Positions 32,220 to 42,601 of a DNA stretch of 64,000 nucleotides are shown here, in pieces. Origin of the DNA: Periconia sp. R9002 (taxonomy: Eukaryota > Ascomycota > Dothideomycetes > Pleosporales > Periconiaceae); NCBI GenBank assembly GCA_023627715.1, contig JAMAHW010000031.1, forward strand, positions 333,732-397,731. The letters are read 5' to 3'. The notes beneath the pieces were generated by a model. It made no database searches and was not told the origin of the DNA. It worked only from the letters and a program-made list of their open reading frames with translations. The position numbers were made by a program, and so were the translations under genes. The stretch's first letter is position 1. Every line of letters starts with the position of its first letter.

Positions 32220-33198
32220 ATGGTCACCAGTGGACTTCCGGAATTCAGTCTCAGCGGGAAGGTCGTGTTGGTCTCTGGGGCAGCCCGTGGCCTCGGCCTT
32301 ACTCAAGCCGAAGCACTGCTGGAGGCCGGAGCCATTGGTGAGTGCATTCGTATACCAATCCCAACAATATGCATAGCTAAATTTCCCGTTTGCAACCAGT
32401 GTACGCGTTGGACCGACTTGAAGAGCCGTCGCCCGATTTCCACAAAATTGCAGAGCGAGCAGAGAAGGAGCTCAACACTGCATTAAATTACCGCCGCATC
32501 GACGTGCGTGATGTTGCTGACCTTGGGAGAATCGTCGAAGAGATTGGAAATCAGCATGGGAGGATGGACGGGTTGATCGCGGCTGCAGGAATCCAGCAAG
32601 AGACCCCGGCGCTTGAGTACACGGCAGAGGACGCCAACAAAATGTTCGAAGTAAATATCACGGGCGTGTTCATGACGGCCCAAGCGGTCGCGAAGCAAAT
32701 GATCAAGTTTGGAAACGGCGGCAGCATGGTCCTAATAGCCAGCATGTCCGGATCCATCGCCAATCGGGTATGTCTGCACGCTTCATGCATTACCATCCGA
32801 CTGAGTCGACGCGAAAAACTGACGCTTTACAGGGTCTAATATGTCCAGCATATAATGCTTCAAAAGCGGGCGTGATACAGCTGGCTCGAAATTTGGCAGC
32901 TGAATGGGGACAATACAATATCCGCGTCAACACCATCTCGCCGGGGTACATTGTGACAGCCATGGTGGAGGCATTGTTCGAGCAATATCCAGATCGTAAG
33001 GAGACTTGGCCGACTCAAAACATGCTGGGACGACTGTCCAAGCCTCATGAATACCGTGGAGCTGCGGTTTTTTTGATCAGTGATGCTAGTAGCTTTATGG
33101 TGAGTATCTACGTTCAAGCGCTTCCTGCCAATCTTACTAATGAGCTGTAACAGACTGGAGCGGACCTGAAGATGGATGGGGGTCATTCTGCGTGGTAA
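32220..33198 (+). CDS. Short-chain dehydrogenase/reductase (polyol/ketose type)
   Basis: Four exons: 32220-32337, 32400-32767, 32833-33099 and 33154-33198; 265 residues, normal for classical SDRs. The cofactor site is VSGAARGLGLTQAEALLEAG (residues 18-37), followed by an acidic/aliphatic strand YALDRLEE after intron 1. The NNAG-like motif is AAAGIQ. The catalytic Ser lies in LIASMSGSIAN and the Tyr-Lys pair in YNASKAG, both present. The C-terminal TGADLKMDGGHSAW is characteristic of fungal SDRs near sorbose reductase, xylulose reductase and D-arabinitol dehydrogenase. Asp in ALDRLEE after the second strand would favour NAD(H), which is inference. Substrate cannot be fixed from sequence. Confidence 0.9.
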
Positions 33199-34181
33199 AA
33201 TAGCACTGGATGGAATCTGATGGGCTAGGAAACTTTGAGAAAGAAGCATCATGTGGCAATATGTACATCTAGTTCCATTTGTGTACCGTTTAGAAAGATG
33301 AACAATCAATCCTTGCTTATGGACCTATTTTGCCTTGGAATGAAATGCGATAAATAAGTAGTTAGACGGTATCCAAGCTCGCTATGTGATACGACTAGCT
33401 GAAAGGGAGCGACACGATGAAATACCTACCAAAAGAAGGAGGTGGTTTCCTTTATCAAAAGCTAGTTCGGTGACTACATACGTTTCAGATTCCTGTGGTA
33501 AAACGGCATTTTTTGTTTGTTTGAACGATTCGGAGGGGTTCTACCTCGACAAAAAAAATTCAAAATTAAGAACCAAAAAAGGCGGACCACCTTTTGATAC
33601 CAAAAATATGTAGGTATCAATTGATTATTGGAGGGTCGTTACAAATTGGGAGTTCATACCTCACCACGAGAATTAATCAGACTCCATTTGTGATGAAATG
33701 TCCATTTTTCCTTCACTTCAATTTTTTGGAAAAGTGAAATTATCAATCAATTTCGTGTTCTAACAGTCGCATGCATTACTGTATAACGGAGTAATTGGAA
33801 AGTGGATTAATGCACAGAAGATGAGTAAGCCGGTTTGTGCCAACACCATCCTCACCTTGCTGCGTCGACGAAACCACTCACTAGTTAAAGACAATAATTG
33901 GAAGCGCTTCCGTTCGCTCTTGTAAAGATATTTTGCCTTCTTGACAAGCTGCGCGAACACTGGAAAATGCCTTTCAAGTAGTGTCGTTGAACGCCAGAGC
34001 TTTGCGCTCTAGCCAGATCAATTGATTGTCCATTCGCTGTTTCCTTTGGTTGGTCCACTTCCTCGAGGAAACGAAAGCAAACACGACACGCTCTGTTCGG
34101 GCTCGACCGACTCCACGCCCTCTCACTGCACTACATACATACAGGTACATACTCCGACGGTTTCCACCTTTCTCTCCGGCC
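33199..34181. other. AT-rich intergenic between SDR and ZZ/EF-hand genes
   Basis: 983 bp with no gene. Positions about 33420-33620 are A/T-rich and contain TACCTACCAAAAG near 33426 and an inverted-looking TTTTGATACCAAAAATATGT followed by AGGTATC near 33593-33620, possibly the worn ends of a small non-autonomous element. This is a weak observation. The last 150 bp is the leader of the next gene; its frame is open upstream from 34026 but has no ATG before 34182. Confidence 0.35.
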
Positions 34182-37100
34182 ATGGCGGGCTCTACGCCCT
34201 CGTCCGTCACCCGATATCGTCCTGCCGTGCTCGTGGTCACCGGCGCGGCCGCCGCATACGCTGCATGGTTGCTGTATACCAGCGTAACAGCTCCAAGCTC
34301 ACCGCCCGACGCTCTACATAGGAGCAACGCAGTCCGACGCTCCAATCGACGTGTCCGCGACGGTTCGCGTGCGTCAGGCACCTCGCGCGCCTTTCAGCGC
34401 TTGCAGCACGACTCCGTTCCCCTAGGCCACTTTGACTTCTTTGGTCACGATGTAGAGCTAGATGCCCGCAATGTTGTTGCTCCCGATCATCTGCGCGAAG
34501 TTGCTCAGCAACTGCAACCTACGGCGAGCCCAGAAATGGTAGAAGACCGCATCACACAACTATATGATACCTTCTACGATCGGCTGCTTGGATATGCCTT
34601 CCCGGAGCGAGCCCTCTCTACCGTGGAGACGGACGTTCTGACGCGCATGTTTGCGGACCAAATCCAAGATACTGGAGGTTTTGCGCGTGCTATGCAGCGG
34701 CATCGGAGCAGGTTCGCATTGGTGGAGACCGAGGCACTTCTCACCGCAGATGGTGCTGAGAGCATCCCGCCTACTGAATTATCCTGGCACAGCGACGACG
34801 ACACAGAGGGCGGTATAGACCCCGACGGACAGACACTACAGCGCACATTGTATCACATTGCCGAAGATCGCGCTAGGCACGAAGGTGTCGTTCACCGTGG
34901 CATCACCTGCAATGGCTGCGAAGCCAAACCCATACGAGGCATCAGATGGCGATGCGCCAATTGCCCCGACTATGACCTGTGCTCCGATTGTGAAGCGACA
35001 AACTCACACATCAAGACTCACATATTCTACAAGATCCGCGTTCCAGCACCTTACATGGGGCTGCCAAAACAGGAGCCTGTATATCCTGGCCGTCCTTACC
35101 TAATGGACCCTTCCGTTGATCCCGCAATCAAAAAGAGCTTGGTGGAGCAAACGAGGATGGAGGTGGAGGAAATAGAAGCTCTGTGGGACCAATTCACATG
35201 TCTTGCTTCGACCGAGTGGATATCAGACCCTAACAAAATCGGCTGGGCAATGGACCGCGGTGCTTTTGACCACGCTTTCATCCCGCGCTTTTCAAGCTTC
35301 ATGTCGGCTCCGAATCTCGTATACGATCGGATATTCGCATATTTTGATACGGATCTCAATGGTTTAATCGGCTTCGAAGAATTCGTCAAAGGGCTCGACG
35401 GTATCCATTCGTCTGACTCGCGCATCAAGCTACGCATAGCTTTTAACGGCTATGACATTGATGGAGACGGCTACATATCTAGGAAAGACGTACTGAGAAT
35501 ATTCAGGGCCCATTATGCCATTGAACGAGAGGCTACTCGTAATTACCTAGCTGAGGCTGCGGAAGAATTGTCAATTCGAGGTGCTCTGGAGACTATACGG
35601 TCCGCCCAACCACTGGGTTCTGCGTTCACTCAGAGCGGGTTTCCACCAGTGCCTCGCGAAAACGAGCATCTAATTCGGAAGGATCCCAACGCAAGTGACC
35701 TACAACCGACCTCAGCTGACATTCCCGATACAATGCCTCGCGAGGAATTTCTCAATCACTCTGTTGGAAACACATATGAACAACATACTGCACAAGAAAC
35801 TCTCACGTATCGCTGGGATCGGAGGCAATTTTATACCGATGAGGAAGAGGGTCTAACCCGACCTGCTGGCGTATTAATAGATAGGCCGTTCCCGGACCAG
35901 CTTGAGCATCAAACAGACGGAGGGGACGAAGCGCCTTCAGTATCAGATCTTGAACGGCGAAGGGGGTCACGTTCGTCTTCCAGAGTGCGCTTCCAAGATG
36001 ATGTCGATTTCGAAACTCGCTCGAATGCATCGACTTCCTCCCGCCCAATTGGGGAACGGTGGGGCGGCTATGAAATCCCCGAGCCCGAACAGGATCTGGG
36101 GAAAGAAATACTTTACCAGGTCACTCAACAAGCCTTCAACGAGCTATTAGATCCGTTGTTCAAAAAGAAGGAGGATGCTGCCATGGATGCTTTTGCAACA
36201 CATGCTGAGCGAAGGCTTTTTGTGAATGAAATCGACGAATTGTGCGAGGATTTTCGTAACAGACACGAATCGAACAGACTTGTTCTTCGGGTCGGTGAGC
36301 TTGCGTACGCGGAAATGGTGCTGCGGTCCTTTTGCGCAGATAGTCACGACCTGCGACCGTCTAAAGATAAAGTACCTGTCAACCGCGAAGTTTTAACGAA
36401 GCATATTGAAAAGAAGTTTCGTGAGACTGAAGAGCGTATTCTGGAGCAGTCGGACTTCCAACAGGACTCCGGGCATGTGTTTCCGAATCTTGACCTGTGG
36501 AACGCAAAGCTCTGTAGAACCCAATTGCTCCAAGAAATTACAGACGCCATCATACAGCTATTTGATGACCTCATAACGACTGACTCGACGCAGACAGAGG
36601 ATGAAGATTGCAGGGTATATCGAGATCCAACTATGCCGCAGTTTCGGCCGAATTCCCTGCATGATCCGGAGCATGGCCACAGAGATAATATCATGGCTTC
36701 AGAAACAAGCCACGAGAGTAGGTCAGAAACCACAGATCAGACCCGTCCGCCGTTTGGTCCGTTTTTTGTCACACCTATTGTGTCGTCAAGTCACGTCCTG
36801 GATTATTCAGATGATGACGTTCAAGTTATGGAACCACATATACCGACACCACCGCGATTGTCACCAGAACCCGCAGGTCTCGGTTCCCTTACCAATGCCA
36901 AAGTCCAGTTGATGCGTCTGTCTTGGCACCCAGCCGATAAAAAATTCACTTTCGATTGGGTCCCAGGTCCGTCCTGGATGGACGCCAATTTGCTCAAACA
37001 CCCTGAAGCTATGCGAATGGAGGCGCTCTACAACAAATCGAGTGTTTTACACATGCCGTACCTCGCGAGCCTGGAAAGCATGGACAGAGAGGTTGCGCAT

Positions 37101-37202
37101 CGCAAGGGAAGCGGGCTGTTGGATTTTGAAGAGTTCATCGCGCCTTCGGAACTGGGCAGACTAAGGTTTTTGGAAGGTTGGATGGATTTGGTCAGCTTTT
37201 AG
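34182..37202 (+). CDS. Membrane-anchored ZZ zinc-finger and EF-hand protein
   Basis: Single exon, 1006 residues from ATG 34182 (context GGCCATGG). Residues about 13-35 form one hydrophobic segment (PAVLVVTGAAAAYAAWLLYT) followed by Arg-rich sequence, so an N-terminal membrane anchor is likely. Residues about 238-285 are a ZZ-type zinc finger: GITCNGCEAKPIRGIRWRC, then CANCPDYDLCSDCE and a TNSHIKTH end. Two canonical EF-hand loops follow, DTDLNGLIGFEE (389-400) and DIDGDGYISRKD (425-436), both with full Ca2+-ligand patterns. The remaining 550 residues are acidic, with conserved-looking helices but no domain I can name. ZZ fingers bind peptides or ubiquitin-like partners and EF-hands bind calcium. 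A Ca2+-responsive protein on an organelle membrane is inference. No yeast counterpart comes to mind. Confidence 0.88.
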   Translation: MAGSTPSSVTRYRPAVLVVTGAAAAYAAWLLYTSVTAPSSPPDALHRSNAVRRSNRRVRDGSRASGTSRAFQRLQHDSVPLGHFDFFGHDVELDARNVVAPDHLREVAQQLQPTASPEMVEDRITQLYDTFYDRLLGYAFPERALSTVETDVLTRMFADQIQDTGGFARAMQRHRSRFALVETEALLTADGAESIPPTELSWHSDDDTEGGIDPDGQTLQRTLYHIAEDRARHEGVVHRGITCNGCEAKPIRGIRWRCANCPDYDLCSDCEATNSHIKTHIFYKIRVPAPYMGLPKQEPVYPGRPYLMDPSVDPAIKKSLVEQTRMEVEEIEALWDQFTCLASTEWISDPNKIGWAMDRGAFDHAFIPRFSSFMSAPNLVYDRIFAYFDTDLNGLIGFEEFVKGLDGIHSSDSRIKLRIAFNGYDIDGDGYISRKDVLRIFRAHYAIEREATRNYLAEAAEELSIRGALETIRSAQPLGSAFTQSGFPPVPRENEHLIRKDPNASDLQPTSADIPDTMPREEFLNHSVGNTYEQHTAQETLTYRWDRRQFYTDEEEGLTRPAGVLIDRPFPDQLEHQTDGGDEAPSVSDLERRRGSRSSSRVRFQDDVDFETRSNASTSSRPIGERWGGYEIPEPEQDLGKEILYQVTQQAFNELLDPLFKKKEDAAMDAFATHAERRLFVNEIDELCEDFRNRHESNRLVLRVGELAYAEMVLRSFCADSHDLRPSKDKVPVNREVLTKHIEKKFRETEERILEQSDFQQDSGHVFPNLDLWNAKLCRTQLLQEITDAIIQLFDDLITTDSTQTEDEDCRVYRDPTMPQFRPNSLHDPEHGHRDNIMASETSHESRSETTDQTRPPFGPFFVTPIVSSSHVLDYSDDDVQVMEPHIPTPPRLSPEPAGLGSLTNAKVQLMRLSWHPADKKFTFDWVPGPSWMDANLLKHPEAMRMEALYNKSSVLHMPYLASLESMDREVAHRKGSGLLDFEEFIAPSELGRLRFLEGWMDLVSF

Positions 37203-37607
37203 CGACAGCTGTTTTCACTCCGGTGGAGCTCCACAGGTGTAACATCAGTTGATAGCATATTTCGAGGGAGCGGACAAAGAACCATTCGTACAACTACTGT
37301 AGGATTAGCAGATAGAGGATACTAGAATAAAAAACACGTTAGTTGTAAGTCGATGAAATAGCAGCATGTGAAAATCGCAATCATGTGTTTGCTCTACAAT
37401 GTAAGAAGTCTGGGTTGCAGCTTAATTGACCTGCTGGATGTAAATCGGCACGTGCACTTGTAGAAGAGAGCCAAATGCGAAGTATGAAGTTTCATGAATT
37501 TTGTCATTGTCGTAAATGACCTACGTGGGCCGTAAATAATCTACTACCTCACGCCATAATGGAACCCTTGAATGCCAGAAAAAGAACCCCACTATCAGAC
37601 CCTACAC
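37203..37607. other. Convergent intergenic, ZZ/EF-hand gene and RPS2
   Basis: 405 bp between two stop codons. It should hold both 3' UTRs. No coding sequence or repeat seen. Confidence 0.5.
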
Positions 37608-38503
37608 CTAGTATCGCTTGCCCTCACGCAGAACATCGCTGTACTCTTCCAGCGGAGACTTGGTGAGCTTGGTCTCCTTCCACAGGTTGGGGGTGAGGAA
37701 ACCGTATGTGTTGGCGACGGCGACGAAAGTAGCCTTGAGGGTGTTCTCGAGGGTCTTGGTGGAACCGGACGAGGCAGTGTAGATATCCTGGACACCAGCC
37801 AACTGCAAAAGACGCTTGACGGCGGGAGAAGCGACAAGGCCAGTACCACGGGGAGCGGGGATGAGACGGACGGTGACGGAACCGCACTTTCCGGACTCCT
37901 TGGTGGGGAGCGAGTGAGGCTCACCGAGGTTGGTACCCCAGTAACCCCTTCGGATGGGGACAACGCTGAGCTTGGCGATGATGATGGCGGCGCGGATGGC
38001 GGTCGCGACTTCTTTGGAGGTCTTGATACCGAGACCAATGTGACCCTCGGAGTCACCAATGACAACGATGGCCTTGAATCGGGTGCGCTGACCGGCACGG
38101 GTCTGCTTCTGCACGGGCTTGATCTTCATGACCTCGTCCTTGAGCTTGGGGAGGAAGAAATCGACGATCTGGTACTCCTTGATAGGAAGCGAGTGGAGGT
38201 AGCTGCACAACAATGTTAGTTTTCCATGCTCTATGACCATCTCCATTTTCTCCTGAGGTGTCAAACGTACATCTCCTCCATGCTCCTGATCTTGCCAGCC
38301 TTTACGAGACGGCCGAGCTTGGTAACGGGTTGCCATTCCTTCTCCTATACCAGTTGTTAAACTCGCTGATATGGGCTCAAATTTTTCCAGATCCATACCT
38401 CAGTCTTTCCGCGACGGCCACGACCACGTCCGCGTCCGCGGCCACGTTCACCACCTCGATCACCGCGAGAACCGAATCCTCCTCCGCGTGGGGCGTCAGC
38501 CAT
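37608..38503 (-). CDS. RPS2: 40S ribosomal protein uS5 (Rps2)
   Basis: Three coding exons: 38503-38399, 38344-38271 and 38202-37608; 257 residues. The N-terminus is an RGG-type Gly/Arg stretch (residues 7-32), a target for arginine methylation in this family. The conserved core includes [65 protein letters not shown] and [16 protein letters not shown]. The C-terminus holds the second S5 domain with [18 protein letters not shown]. It sits at the mRNA entry tunnel of the small subunit. A further intron lies in the 5' UTR. Codon use is strongly C-ending, as expected for a highly expressed gene, and this makes the antisense strand look open. Confidence 0.98.
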
Positions 38504-38527
38504 GTTGTATGTCGGGGGTACTGGAGG

Positions 38528-38589
38528 CTGTTTTCGCAAAGATGAATCAGTAATCGTGTCGACTGTGCGCTGGGTGTGTGGTTACATAC
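38528..38589 (-). other. Probable 5'-UTR intron of RPS2
   Basis: On the minus strand, a GTATGT donor at 38589, a TTACTGATTC branch-like element and an AAAACAG acceptor ending at 38528 define a 62-nt intron ending 24 bases before the ATG. 5'-UTR introns are common in fungal ribosomal protein genes. Confidence 0.65.
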
Positions 38590-39274
38590 ATGTTTTGGGG
38601 TGGGTTAGTACTGTTGTCGCGAAGCTCAACCTTTGATGTTGTCTTGAAGTTCGATTTTTGGTGGGTGCAGTGGGCGGAAACTCTTGGCTAGCGCTACGAC
38701 TTAAGCGAATACGCTTCCTTAGTCAGCGGCCTGCTCCCTCCTGTTCTTAGGGCTCAGCGTATAACCATCATTTACATAGCCTTCTGTCATTGACTTTTCC
38801 ATCAGATCATTACCTAGGAGAATACAATGAATGACAAAATTATTTGGCTGCGTTTGCCATGTGTTGATGTTGCGTCGTCCTCTCTCTTTTTTCTATCTTC
38901 AAGGAACTCGCACTGAATTGTTTCTGCTCACCCATTCACTCCATGCCAATCACTCCACACACGCGCCATAACCCACTCCTCCTCTAGATACTTCGTCATT
39001 TCGCTCTCCTACGAATATTGGATCATTCACTACGCTGAGATAAGCCTAAATCTGGAGTCATTCGCAATTCTATCTCTCACACGCACCTTTCCACATCACC
39101 TGCACATACTCCCAGCTGACTAAGAAACCTCCGAAGCCCGCTGATTCGTTCACATGCTCTAGCTACCAACCAAGCTGTACTGCTCACTCTGCCAGCTCTT
39201 GCATCTCTCAACTTCCAACAACCTTACTCTCTCTGGAGCTCTTTTTAGTCCTTTAACATCCTGATATTTGCAGC
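38590..39274. promoter_or_regulatory. Divergent promoter, RPS2 / Atg28-like
   Basis: About 0.7 kb between outward-facing genes. The right half is a C/T-rich leader of the Atg28-like gene. No coding sequence seen. Confidence 0.5.
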
Positions 39275-40900
39275 ATGTCACTGTTCAACTCTGTCTTAGG
39301 CAGCATTTCACCTCGCTTACGCGATTCGTTCGAAGACCCTCACGCGCCTGATTACGAGCTTCCCTCATACCGATCTTCCTCGGTGCCCCGAGTACCTCCG
39401 CCTATAGCTTCAACAGTACTATGGAGCGCACCGCAAACGAAAATCTCTCCTCCGCCTCAAATACCCGACGATCTTTTGGCTATTCAAAGAAAGGCACGCC
39501 ACCTCGAAAAACAGCTTCAAGAGCTTCTGGATGCCCAGGCAGACGGGTTGATAGGCAGTCTTTCGAGAAACGAAACCATACCGGACGATTTGGTCAGCAA
39601 TGGTAGCACTACCCCGACAGTGAGCAGCATGCGCGGGGGTACGGACAGAAGCTCTGAAAATGAAGATTATACTCAAGCCCCCAAAAAGAGGATCGGGCTG
39701 AACACAGCAAGGAAACGAATAGCACGACGTATTCAGCAATTAGCTACCGTAAAGGCCGAAGAGCTGGATGTCCTTGAATATAATCTACGCGACCTGGATA
39801 GTATTGTGAAGAAGACGTCCTCGTGGACTCAGAAGCGCGCGCGCTTGACAAGCAAGATCTCTTCCATGAGCAATGACACCACTGCCTCAAACACCCAAAC
39901 TCTTCGAACTCAAGCATCTGCCCTAGAGCAGGAGATACGCCAAAAGGAGGAGGAGCTTCGAGTTCTCAAAACTCGCCATCGTGGTATCTTGAACGAAATT
40001 GCCGATACCGAAAACTCCATTGAAGCGAAATCATCATCCTACAAAGCCTCGCTTTCCTACCTAGACAAGGAAATCAACACATTTCTAGCGCGATCACCAA
40101 TTACCAATCATGTCCCCCTCTCGTCATCGCCATTTTTGACCCTTCCGCCCCATCGTCGAACACTTGAAATGGCGCATGATTACTGGCAAGAAGAGCAAAT
40201 GCGCCTCGCCGAACGCTGCGAAGAGATCGACATAGACCGCGCCGCCCTTGATGAAGGTGCGGTGTTATGGGGTGAAGTCGTCCAACACATTGTCGACTTT
40301 GAAAACGCGTTACAAAAACAAATGACCCAGCCTCGGACCTCATCTTTCCAGTCTAATAGCAAGGCAGCGGCGGCATCGACACCTCCGGACCTGAACAAGT
40401 TGCTCGAGCGCATGGATACCACGGTATCGTATCTTGAAGATACGCTTGAACTTGCCTCGCAACGCGGGTGGAATCTTCTCGTTTGCGCTATCGGTGCGGA
40501 ACTCGAAGCCTTCAAACAAGGCCAAACTCTACTCGAACAAACGCTTGGGTTTCGGAAGAAGGGCAAAGCTAGTGCGAGGGCAACAACGGACGAAGACCTG
40601 GAAAAACAGCTTGATGCGCTCGTTGACACCTCGAATGCTTCGAGCAGCGCTGCACCCAGCACGACTACAACCGACGATGAGAGCCATGAGAATTACAAAG
40701 CACCGTTTGAGAACGACGACGAGGAGCCAATGTCCCGCTCTGCTATTAGGATAGGGCCGTCAACATCCAAGTCTCCACCACCGCCTTCAGCATCCACTTC
40801 AGTGACAAATCCTAAATTCAAATCCCCCTTCCAGCAGCTCTTGGACGGAGACGATGACAATGACGATCCAGACCCAGAGCTTCTGATCAGTCATGACTGA
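39275..40900 (+). CDS. ATG28: Coiled-coil protein resembling autophagy protein Atg28
   Basis: Single exon, 541 residues. The N-terminal 60 residues are Ser/Pro-rich. An early helix has RKARHLEKQLQELLDAQADG, then a Ser/Thr spacer. Two long coiled-coil blocks follow (about residues 145-190 and 210-265), then a conserved-looking segment FLTLPPHRRTLEMAHDYWQE and an acidic helix ending EVVQHIVDFENALQKQ. The C-terminus is low complexity and acidic. The order of these elements matches what I remember of the filamentous-fungal proteins annotated as Atg28, a coiled-coil factor first found in Pichia pexophagy. The match is by memory of the family pattern, not alignment, so another coiled-coil protein is possible. 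Confidence 0.65.
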   Translation: MSLFNSVLGSISPRLRDSFEDPHAPDYELPSYRSSSVPRVPPPIASTVLWSAPQTKISPPPQIPDDLLAIQRKARHLEKQLQELLDAQADGLIGSLSRNETIPDDLVSNGSTTPTVSSMRGGTDRSSENEDYTQAPKKRIGLNTARKRIARRIQQLATVKAEELDVLEYNLRDLDSIVKKTSSWTQKRARLTSKISSMSNDTTASNTQTLRTQASALEQEIRQKEEELRVLKTRHRGILNEIADTENSIEAKSSSYKASLSYLDKEINTFLARSPITNHVPLSSSPFLTLPPHRRTLEMAHDYWQEEQMRLAERCEEIDIDRAALDEGAVLWGEVVQHIVDFENALQKQMTQPRTSSFQSNSKAAAASTPPDLNKLLERMDTTVSYLEDTLELASQRGWNLLVCAIGAELEAFKQGQTLLEQTLGFRKKGKASARATTDEDLEKQLDALVDTSNASSSAAPSTTTTDDESHENYKAPFENDDEEPMSRSAIRIGPSTSKSPPPPSASTSVTNPKFKSPFQQLLDGDDDNDDPDPELLISHD

Positions 40901-41803
40901 TGATTCAGTGGCGGTAATGATGGAGATTGGAGCATGGGTGGCTTTTGCGCAGGCCAGACGTGTACATCTCGTATGTATGCACTATGGGAAAGAAAAGTTT
41001 TTTTGTCTTTTCCTTCAAAAGTGCTGTCTCTCTGGCGGTGAAATGATGTTCTCTCTGCTTATAGATTCTTTGCGCGTTATTGTATTATTGATCGCACTAT
41101 GCACCCTAGGTAGCCTATGTAGACAAGAATCTGTTTACACACGTACCCAATCAAGTTTTCAAGGGCCGCTATGAAAAGAACCCTCCCCCCCCCAACCACA
41201 AACGGTGACTGAATATGAACGTCCGTGCAGTTTTTCTCTCTCACACACCTAATTTTCTCTTTTCTTTCAGAGCCTCGATCACAATCTTCACCACCCGTAA
41301 CTCACCCGTGTTTTGAACCAACGAAGATCCAAAAGGGCAGGCAGCATTTACAATACGCCAATTCCTCCTTGACATAATTTCTATTTTCTTCAATTGATGG
41401 TACTATAGCTACTTTGAATTGATCATTAAAGATAAACCAAACACTTAATAAGCCAGTTGGCTTTTTTTTCTACTCGTTCACTCAACGAACGAACACCGTC
41501 ACCATCCCCTTTCTTTCGGGGGTTTTTTTTTTCCTTAAAAATAAAAATAATCTTCTATATCAATCAATGGATAAACGAGGCTAAAAACATGCAGCGCAAA
41601 AGATAGACAAGGCCACCACCCCTTTTGTTTTTTCTCCCACATGAAGAATGTTGTTTTTTTCTTCAAAAAAGGGTAGTAGATGATGATTTATCACCACATA
41701 CAAATGTATCCAAACCCGATCGTTTCTTCTACAAGCATCTTGCTTTTTTTTGCGAGACAATACTGCTTGCTTCAGGTGGGCCGAGTGGGGGGGGGGGGGG
41801 CGC

Positions 41804-41813
41804 NNNNNNNNNN
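41804..41813. other. Assembly gap (10 N)
   Basis: Ten unresolved bases directly after a G14 run. The true gap length is unknown. Confidence 0.98.
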
Positions 41814-41884
41814 CCTATTGTTTTTTTTAAAAGCAAATTTTTTTTTTTTTGGTTAAAATAATGCTTTTGTAATGTAACCCGATT

Positions 41885-41910
41885 CCCCCCCCCCCCCCCC
41901 CCCCCCCCCC
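41885..41910. repeat. Poly-C run of 26
   Basis: Uninterrupted C26, 71 bases right of the gap. With the G14 left of the gap it may be one badly assembled homopolymer or inverted structure. Confidence 0.85.
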
Positions 41911-42601
41911 ACCATCATGGTAAGATCAACAGCGGAAAAGAATGGCATGCGGCTAATCGAGTCGATGACATCTAGGATTTGGACTTGATTACCGTGTTTT
42001 CATTGTAGCATTATTCTATTCTGATTAGATTCAAGCCGAGAGAGAGAGACATCAACATCTGCGACGATAAATTTTCACAGTCAATGCCGAAACAAAAAGG
42101 TGCCACGACAATTTAATTGTATTACATCAGGTCCGGTATACGACCGAGTAAAGCAGGCGTCAAATGAAATCTGATATATCAAGAATATGAACAAGGTGTT
42201 TTCTCGACAAGTCCAAGCCTCCACTTTTGCAAGAAGTGGTGTAGAGAAGTGTAAAATAAGGGCTAGTAGCGACAGATCAAAAGTTGCACAATACAGGTGA
42301 GGAGAGACCACCAGAAGGACATGGCAACCCAAAAGATACATCCAGAAGAAGAACTATGAGCAGATGCAGCAAAAAAAAAAATACCAAATTCCATTTTTAT
42401 GTCATGGACAGGATATCATCAACACGGATCCGGAGCGCCAATATCAAAAAGTGTGAACTAGAGAGGCAAAGCTGAGAAACCGTCGCTAAAGTCGATCAAA
42501 AAGGAGTCTCGGAAACGAAATTCCGGGAATGCTACCATATGCGAGTCATGGAGAGATTACGTTAAGATACTGGGAGAAATGGGATATGAGAGGAACCATC
42601 G

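Larger units (their letters stand above)
40901..42601. other. Low-complexity intergenic with assembly gap
   Basis: 1.7 kb without a gene between the convergent ends of the Atg28-like and C2H2 genes. It is full of homopolymers: C9 near 41186, G14 at 41787-41800, ten N at 41804-41813, T runs at 41821-41851 and C26 at 41885-41910. Sequence quality here is doubtful. Confidence 0.6.

Noticed and set aside
33420..33620. Possible small inverted-repeat element
   Set aside because: The arms match only in short pieces (TACCTAC/GTAGGTA and TATCAAAAG/CTTTTGATA), with no target-site duplication seen.
34026..34181. N-terminal extension of the ZZ/EF-hand protein
   Set aside because: The frame is open but has no ATG before 34182; the first ATG has a good context and is followed by the membrane anchor.
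37572..38219. 215-codon plus-strand frame opposite RPS2
   Set aside because: Shadow of the codon-biased ribosomal protein gene; composition is Gly/Asp/Leu-rich with no known pattern.
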